In this document: positions 7,041-11,630 of the stretch, one piece after another
How the letters are laid out: every line of letters starts with the position of its first letter
Position numbering within the stretch: the first letter of the stretch is position 1
Source of the DNA: Desulfobacteraceae bacterium
Lineage (GTDB): Bacteria; Desulfobacterota; Desulfobacteria; Desulfobacterales; BuS5
Length of the DNA stretch: 11,630 bases
Direction of reading: 5' to 3'
Assembly (NCBI GenBank): GCA_030642865.1
Contig: DAOWMW010000015.1
Location: 1-11,630, forward strand
Translations under genes and position numbers: made by a program
The notes under the pieces: model-generated
Told to the model about the DNA's origin: nothing
Databases searched by the model: none
The model's input: the letters and a program-made list of their open reading frames with translations, nothing else

Positions 7041-7307
7041 TTGTTTCTTCACCTTTTCAATTACGTTTTGACAATTACTTTCGATAAATTCTTCCCCTGC
7101 AACGTATGCAAGTGATGCTGTGCACAGATCCGTTCCTTTACATGTGAAAATAGATCAAAATCAAAAGACATCTGTGCTTTTATCTGGCAGAGACAGTTCA
7201 ACAACTCTTGTGGATAATTTGAGCTTTTAGATAATAGCTTCTAATTTGAAGATAATAGTGTTCTTGGAAGTTAAAAGAAATTTACCGTGGTTTTGGGCAT
7301 ATAATGC
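7041..7307. other. Gene-free stretch before deaD
   Basis: No coding frame, RNA gene or strong terminator was recognised here. The only structure seen is an 8-bp inverted repeat, GCACAGAT (7122-7129) with ATCTGTGC (7170-7177), spaced 40 nt and followed by TTTT. A stray TATAAT at 7300-7305 has no matching -35 box at normal spacing. Confidence 0.5.
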
Positions 7308-7336
7308 TTGCCTTACCGTTTAATTCATGTTATATT
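7308..7336 (+). promoter_or_regulatory. Predicted promoter for deaD (extended -10)
   Basis: TTGCCT (7308-7313) and TATATT (7331-7336) are spaced by 17 nt, and TG at 7328-7329 gives the extended -10 form TGnTATATT. Predicted transcription starts near 7343, leaving a roughly 70-nt A-rich leader before the helicase gene. Long leaders are common in cold-shock helicase mRNAs, but nothing here shows cold control directly. Confidence 0.48.
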
Positions 7337-7413
7337 CGTCTGTTTTATATAGCCAAAAGTTGAAATTATTAAAAAGATTTAAAAAAAAATAAAAATAAGA
7401 GATTAAGAAAAAA

Positions 7414-9093
7414 ATGAGTTTTGAAAATTTTGATTTAATAGACGAGTTATTGAAGGCGGTTACTGACCTCGGGTTTGTAGAACCAACACCGATCCAGACA
7501 GATGCAATTCCGGAAATTATTGGTGGAGGGAGGGACCTTGTGGGGCTTGCCCAAACAGGAACAGGGAAAACAGCAGCTTTTGCTTTACCCATGATCCAGT
7601 TAATTGACTTTGACCTTACATATCCCCAGGGAATGGTGATTTGCCCCACCAGGGAGCTCTGTTTGCAGATTTCCGAGGATATTAAAAAATTATGTAAATA
7701 TGTAAAAGGCGCAAGGGTTGCTGCTGTTTATGGGGGCGCCAGTATTGAAAATCAGAGAAATCAGCTCAAAAAAGGGGCTCAGATTATTGTGGCAACACCA
7801 GGGAGATTGCTTGATCTTATTAATAGAAAAATAGCAAAACTTTCCAGGGTAGCATATCTGGTTCTTGATGAAGCGGATGAAATGCTTAATATGGGGTTTC
7901 AGGAAGATATAGATGCCATTCTTGAAAACACACCATCTCAAAAAAGAACCTGGCTCTTTTCTGCAACAATGCCCCGTGAAGTTGCTAAAATTGCAAAAAA
8001 ATATATGAAAAATCCGGTTGAGATAACTGTGAGGAAAAAAAACAGCGGTGCTGACAAGATTTTGCATATGAATTATATTGTTAAAGAACAAGACAGGTAT
8101 CAGGCATTAAAACGGATTATTGATTATTACCCGGATATTTATGGCCTTGTCTTTTGCCGCACACGAAAAGAGACACAGGAGATAGCCGAAAAATTGATCA
8201 AAGACAGCTATAATGCTGAAGCCCTCCATGGTGACCTTTCCCAGGCAATACGGGATAAAGTGATGAGTAGATTTAAAGCAAAATCTATTCAGATTCTTAT
8301 TGCAACAGATGTTGCTGCCCGCGGGATAGATATTCAGGATATAACCCATGTAATTAATTACAAACTTCCGGATGAGGCGGAAAACTATACTCACAGGAGC
8401 GGCAGAACCGCAAGAGCTGGTAAATCAGGGACATCCATAGTTATAATCAATTCCCGGGAAAAAAGGAAACTTCAGTTTGTGGAAAAAAAAGCCGGGGTTA
8501 AATTTAATTATACAAAAGTTCCAGAAGGGTGTGTAATTTGTGAAAAACAACTCTATTCCATGATCAGTCAAATAGTAAAAGCCAAAGTTGATCAAAAAGA
8601 AATCGGGCGTTTCCTGTTACCGGCCTACAATGCATTAAGCGATCTTACAAAAGAGGAGCTCATTCAAAAATTTGTTTCAATTGAATTTAATCGCTTCCTT
8701 GATTATTATAAAGATTCCAAAGATATAAATGTATCCTTTAGTAAAAAGGAAGGGTCTAACCTCCCTGCAAAAAAAAATCGACAACAAAAAAATTTAGCCC
8801 ATGGAAAAGCGAAACGTTTTTTTTTAAATGCAGGTTCCATGGACAATTTAAAAAAAGGGACTGTAATAAGAACTTTATGCAGCAGATCTGGAATTAGTGC
8901 TGAAAAGATCGGCCCAATAGAAATCATGCGGGAATTTTCTTTTTTTGAAGTTGAAACAAGTGTTGCAGCTAAAGTGTTAAAAGCGATGAAAGGTGCAAAA
9001 ATTGATGGCCGGGATATTCGGGTTCAATATGCCGAAAATAAAAAAACGGAAACCGGTCGATTTAAAAAAAGTAAAAAGAAAAAAAAGAATTAA
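7414..9093 (+). CDS. deaD: DEAD-box ATP-dependent RNA helicase, DeaD/CsdA type
   Basis: This is a cytosolic ATP-dependent RNA helicase of 559 residues. DeaD/CsdA proteins unwind structured RNA in ribosome assembly and mRNA turnover, often at low temperature. Motifs in order: Q motif around PTPIQ with Gln28, motif I AQTGTGKT (46-53), PTREL (78-82), TPGRLLD (128-134), DEAD (152-155), SAT (183-185), then LVFCRTRKE, ATDVAARGIDI and HRSGRTARAG in the second RecA domain. From about residue 468 to 541 is a DbpA-type RNA-binding domain (FFLNAGSMDNLKKGTVIRTL through GRDIRVQYAE), which separates it from the shorter RhlE proteins. The protein ends in a Lys-rich tail. The ribosome-binding site is weak (AAGAGA-like, A-rich leader). 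It is convergent with the HAD gene, with MITE copy 3 between them. Confidence 0.93.
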   Translation: MSFENFDLIDELLKAVTDLGFVEPTPIQTDAIPEIIGGGRDLVGLAQTGTGKTAAFALPMIQLIDFDLTYPQGMVICPTRELCLQISEDIKKLCKYVKGARVAAVYGGASIENQRNQLKKGAQIIVATPGRLLDLINRKIAKLSRVAYLVLDEADEMLNMGFQEDIDAILENTPSQKRTWLFSATMPREVAKIAKKYMKNPVEITVRKKNSGADKILHMNYIVKEQDRYQALKRIIDYYPDIYGLVFCRTRKETQEIAEKLIKDSYNAEALHGDLSQAIRDKVMSRFKAKSIQILIATDVAARGIDIQDITHVINYKLPDEAENYTHRSGRTARAGKSGTSIVIINSREKRKLQFVEKKAGVKFNYTKVPEGCVICEKQLYSMISQIVKAKVDQKEIGRFLLPAYNALSDLTKEELIQKFVSIEFNRFLDYYKDSKDINVSFSKKEGSNLPAKKNRQQKNLAHGKAKRFFLNAGSMDNLKKGTVIRTLCSRSGISAEKIGPIEIMREFSFFEVETSVAAKVLKAMKGAKIDGRDIRVQYAENKKTETGRFKKSKKKKKN

Positions 9094-9104
9094 AATACAA
9101 GCAT

Positions 9105-9162
9105 GTAACTACTCAGCTACACTGATTCAGTGTATTGTTGTAGATATTGGCTGAATAGTTAC
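9105..9162 (+). mobile_element. MITE copy 3 (58 bp, same orientation as copy 1)
   Basis: Same length and ends as copy 1 (GTAACTACTCAGC ... GCTGAATAGTTAC), with 53 of 58 positions identical. The five differences fall between the palindrome and the right end. TACACTGATTCAGTGTA is intact. The flanks are ACAAGCAT (9097-9104) and ACAATCAT (9163-9170), an 8-bp direct repeat with one mismatch. It fills the short convergent gap between deaD and the HAD gene, where its hairpins could also affect transcript ends. Confidence 0.83.
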
Positions 9163-9171
9163 ACAATCATT

Positions 9172-10014
9172 TCATATAAAATCTTTAAGCTGAGCCAGAT
9201 CCGTAATAATCATATCAGGGGTAATGTTCCGGCACTCCTGATTCTCTTCCCTTAATCGTAAAGATCTTTTATCCCCCGCAAAAAGAGCTGTTTGAAACCC
9301 TGCTTTTTTTGCAGGGAAAATATCTTTTAACATATCATTTCCAAGATAGAGCACAGATCCCGGTAAAATTTTCATTTCCCCAAGTTTTTCAACAGCCCTG
9401 TTAAACATAAACATTGACGGCTTTCCATATCCGTATATGTATGAATAAAAGATCAGCTCAGGGGAAAACCCCATCTCTTCAGGGTCTGAATTAAAAAACC
9501 AGTTAAAAAGCCAGGGAGTATAAAACTGGGCATTCGAGATTATTCCGGTTGATATGCCTGAGCCTTTGCATGCTAAAAGAAGTTCTTCAGCACGGGGCAT
9601 GGGATATACCTGATTTACAATAAGTTCATAACAGGCGGCAAATTTTCTTGCTGTTTTTAAGTCGCGGATATTTAAAACATCCATCCAGAGCAAATCTATC
9701 TTCACCTCAGGAAAATCAACACCTTTTTTTTTAAATTGAGCGTGGGTGGTGTGAATTTTTTCAGACAGATGCTGCAAAATTTTTTCAGGGCTTTTTTTTA
9801 TCCCTAATTCCTCCAGCAGCTCCGCCACCTTTAATAATTTTTGCGATTTATCCCCGGCAAATCCAATATCCCCTGCTTCACTGATAAAAAGCGTGCCGTA
9901 AAGGTCAAAGAGAATGGCTCTAATCTTTTTGCAGGGTTCACCCCGCCTCCCAAGGGATGTGGGAATCGGAGAAAAAGGAATTATATATTTAAATATCTCC
10001 ATTTTATTCAACAT
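9172..10014 (-). CDS. HAD-superfamily hydrolase (DxY-type motif I)
   Basis: A cytosolic HAD-fold hydrolase of 280 residues. Motif I is ILFDLYGTLF with nucleophile Asp37. Tyr39 stands where phosphatases usually have the second Asp, as in the DxYGT form known from haloacid dehalogenases. Motif II is Ser160 in GIISNAQ, motif III Lys198 in GKPS, and motif IV GNDMLKD (Asp227, Asp231). A helical cap lies between motifs I and II, so the catalytic set looks intact. I chose ATG at 10014, 5 nt after GGGG. Alternatives are GTG at 10020 and ATG at 10002. The gene overlaps the glycosyltransferase by 11 nt, indicating one operon. The pairing suggests a phosphatase or dehalogenase step on the same sugar compound, but the substrate is unknown. 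Confidence 0.85.
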   Translation of the reverse strand: MLNKMEIFKYIIPFSPIPTSLGRRGEPCKKIRAILFDLYGTLFISEAGDIGFAGDKSQKLLKVAELLEELGIKKSPEKILQHLSEKIHTTHAQFKKKGVDFPEVKIDLLWMDVLNIRDLKTARKFAACYELIVNQVYPMPRAEELLLACKGSGISTGIISNAQFYTPWLFNWFFNSDPEEMGFSPELIFYSYIYGYGKPSMFMFNRAVEKLGEMKILPGSVLYLGNDMLKDIFPAKKAGFQTALFAGDKRSLRLREENQECRNITPDMIITDLAQLKDFI

Positions 10015-11416
10015 AACCACCCCATTTGAGAAGACTGAACTGCTTTGGATTTAAAAAATTTGAAGCTAAAATTTTCTTATCAATAGTTTGGATGACAGGA
10101 TTCTCAATAATTTTCAAATAAGTTTTAAGGAGTCTTTTTTTATAGATTGTCTGATTATATTTTTTCTCCACAGCCGCCATATTTTTTTTTATCAAATTTT
10201 TTTTATCGGATAATTCGGCCGGAGGAAGAATATGAGGATTTTTTGCAATGAGCTCATCTGCACTTTTTCGCTCAGACATTACTTTTAAAATAACTTTTTT
10301 CTGAAACTGCTCGTCAAGAATCCCAAAATCAATATGGTCATCAATTATTATTTCATTAAAAAACTGTTCAGTATTTTTTCGACCCTCATCAAATCCAAAT
10401 ATTGTACAATTTTTCATCCAGCATGCTTTCCATCTCTTATAAAAAGCATCCCTCCCTATCCATTTAAAAGGGAGAAGTATATTAGAATAAAGGTGGTCCA
10501 GGCTCACCCCATTTTTTTCAAAACCATCACATATTTCATCAAGTCTTCTTCCCCACAAAAATTTATTTGCGGTCCATGGCTCCAAAAAGGTAAAGCCAAA
10601 CCCTTCTGTTATACTCGTGGTGATAAGAGATTTTGAGTTACTGACAAGTTCATTAAAATCATTTTTAAGACCTGCATCAAAATTGACTTTCAGCCTGTTT
10701 GAAGATATAAATTTTTTCCACCCCATGAAACTGTCAATATCAGGTTGACTGTTGGGAGGAAGAGTAATAGACAAAGTCTCATTATTTTTAAAAAAAAGAG
10801 ATAAAAGAATTGCTTCCCCTATATTTTTCCTCCGTATCCCCCTGACCGGATAGAGAATATTATTCCCGGAATCCTTACCATTGCAATTAAGCGGAACAAC
10901 AGCATTTGGAAGATAATGAAGTCCTTTTTCAGTCAGTCCCGACCTTAAGAGAATTTCATAATCCCTGGAATTAATAACACCGTAATGGGAATCATGGGGA
11001 TACTCGCTCCCTGCGAAAAAAGATAATGGCCGCCCATCCTCTGCAAAATCATGAATCTGCAAAAAAAGTCTCATCCCGCTTTTTTGAAGAAAATATAAAA
11101 TTTTTAAAAAATTTCTATTTTTAGCCAAAACAGGATTGTGCACATGGAGTATATCGCACTCCCCTTTAAATTTTTCCAGAATAGCTTTTTGTACGGCATC
11201 AGCTACTTTTTCAGGATCATATATATCTCTGGAACCGGTCCCGTTATAATAGCCAAGCCCCGGAACATGTACTGTATCAGCAGAAAAAGAAGCAAGTGGT
11301 GGTTCCCCTGTTAAAAGAAGAATCTCACAATTATCTTTTAAAGCCTCTATCTGATGTTTTAAAACAGAGGTAACCCCTCCCTGCTTTAGATGATAGTGAA
11401 TAAAGGCAATTTTCAT
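10004..11416 (-). CDS. GT4-like glycosyltransferase (GT-B fold)
   Basis: A 470-residue cytosolic or membrane-associated sugar transferase. The N-terminal domain opens with MKIAFIHYHL and the acceptor-side glycine loop QGGVTSVLKH (12-21). DILHVHNP (88-95) and LFLQIHDF are the expected Rossmann strands. Ser/Asn-rich NSKSLITTSITEGFGFTFLEPW carries the retaining-enzyme EX7E motif at Glu271 and Glu279, which binds the nucleotide-sugar donor. After that comes an unusually long tail of about 190 residues that is Lys-rich and helical (EKKYNQTIYKKRLLKTYLK), beyond the normal core. Donor and acceptor are unknown. ATG at 11416 has no visible ribosome-binding site and is preceded by TATTATATTATAAAAT. The 3' end overlaps the HAD gene, so the two are probably translated together. 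Confidence 0.83.
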   Translation of the reverse strand: MKIAFIHYHLKQGGVTSVLKHQIEALKDNCEILLLTGEPPLASFSADTVHVPGLGYYNGTGSRDIYDPEKVADAVQKAILEKFKGECDILHVHNPVLAKNRNFLKILYFLQKSGMRLFLQIHDFAEDGRPLSFFAGSEYPHDSHYGVINSRDYEILLRSGLTEKGLHYLPNAVVPLNCNGKDSGNNILYPVRGIRRKNIGEAILLSLFFKNNETLSITLPPNSQPDIDSFMGWKKFISSNRLKVNFDAGLKNDFNELVSNSKSLITTSITEGFGFTFLEPWTANKFLWGRRLDEICDGFEKNGVSLDHLYSNILLPFKWIGRDAFYKRWKACWMKNCTIFGFDEGRKNTEQFFNEIIIDDHIDFGILDEQFQKKVILKVMSERKSADELIAKNPHILPPAELSDKKNLIKKNMAAVEKKYNQTIYKKRLLKTYLKIIENPVIQTIDKKILASNFLNPKQFSLLKWGGYVE

Positions 11417-11501
11417 TATTTTATAATATAATAGTTACGAAAAATATTGATTTTAAATAACAACGGCGGCAATGAAGTAGAAGGCATACCTTGTTGTCTC
11501 T

Positions 11502-11630
11502 ACTCCTTATTTTCAAGGGAGTCATAAGGGTTCGCTCAAAAATAAATTGGCAATTTTAAGTGTTGAGGCGCCTGCCTGACAAGGCGCGAAAGCGTAGGAA
11601 TATCAAGATATTTATACGTTTTCGTAACGC
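11502..11630. repeat. Palindrome-dense intergenic tail at the right edge
   Basis: Several hairpins occur in succession. ACTCCTT (11502-11508) pairs with AAGGGAGT (11515-11522) with one bulged G. GCGCCT (11568-11573) pairs with AGGCGC (11582-11587). A long stem pairs 11586-11603 with 11608-11625 around the loop CAAG (11604-11607), with one G/A mismatch and three G-T wobbles in 18 positions. The second and third share two bases (11586-11587), so their outermost pairs compete. The window ends here, so the element may be incomplete. No coding frame is supported between 11417 and 11630. Confidence 0.55.

Noticed and set aside
7690..8394. Leftward open frames opposite deaD
   Set aside because: They are fully antisense to the helicase core motifs, with Cys/Phe/Ile-rich translations typical of shadow frames.
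9900..9940. HAD gene as a pseudogene because of the changed motif I
   Set aside because: The nucleophile Asp, Ser, Lys and acidic motif IV are all present, and DxYGT is a known natural variant, so the enzyme is probably active.
11428..11440. Fragment of a fourth MITE (AATAGTTACGA)
   Set aside because: Only about 10 bases match the right end. There is no palindrome, and the matching left end would fall inside conserved coding sequence of the glycosyltransferase.
1..11630. CRISPR array, tRNA, rRNA or complete insertion sequence
   Set aside because: No regularly spaced direct repeats, tRNA-like cloverleaf or rRNA segments were seen, and no transposase frame exists in the window.

Overview
The window is about 11.6 kb of AT-leaning bacterial chromosome. 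It carries ordinary housekeeping genes separated by intergenic regions rich in repeats and palindromes. Protein content (a DUF3034 outer-membrane protein, PlsY, an Smr-domain protein, PanC, MetK, the long bacterial form of S-adenosylhomocysteine hydrolase and a DeaD-type helicase) indicates a Gram-negative bacterium. The overall flavour suggests a Desulfobacterota (Desulfobacterales-like) sulfate reducer. That placement is inference from protein style, not a database result.

Layout, left to right. Positions 1-152 hold the 3' end of a gene resembling the C-terminus of MobB. A secreted DUF3034 beta-barrel candidate follows (238-1179, +) and ends in a double hairpin. Two genes then run leftward: a small FMN split-barrel (PNPOx-like) protein (1430-1795, -) and plsY (about 1951-2574, -). 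An AT-rich divergent promoter region separates plsY from a rightward block: smr-panC (overlapping by 22 nt), metK and ahcY. MetK makes S-adenosylmethionine. AhcY removes the S-adenosylhomocysteine left after methyl transfer, so the two adjacent genes form the core of the SAM cycle. A roughly 600-bp gene-free stretch full of hairpins leads to a deaD/csdA helicase gene (7414-9093, +). The right end has a leftward pair, a GT4-like glycosyltransferase (10004-11416, -) overlapping a HAD hydrolase (about 9172-10014, -), and a palindrome-dense tail to the window edge.

The main finding is a family of three short mobile elements at 1331-1388, 6815-6890 and 9105-9162. Each has 13-bp terminal inverted repeats starting GTAA, a near-perfect internal 17-nt palindrome, and 8-bp flanking direct repeats that match at 7 of 8 positions. 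This is the signature of a non-autonomous transposable element (MITE), probably mobilised by an IS66-type transposase. All three sit just after the 3' ends of genes.

The metK gene has two further unusual features. A 125-nt imperfect palindrome (3904-4028) lies just upstream. A perfect 22-nt inverted repeat (4025-4046 and 5315-5336) brackets the whole cistron and lies in front of both metK and ahcY. No tRNA, rRNA, CRISPR array or complete insertion sequence was seen.
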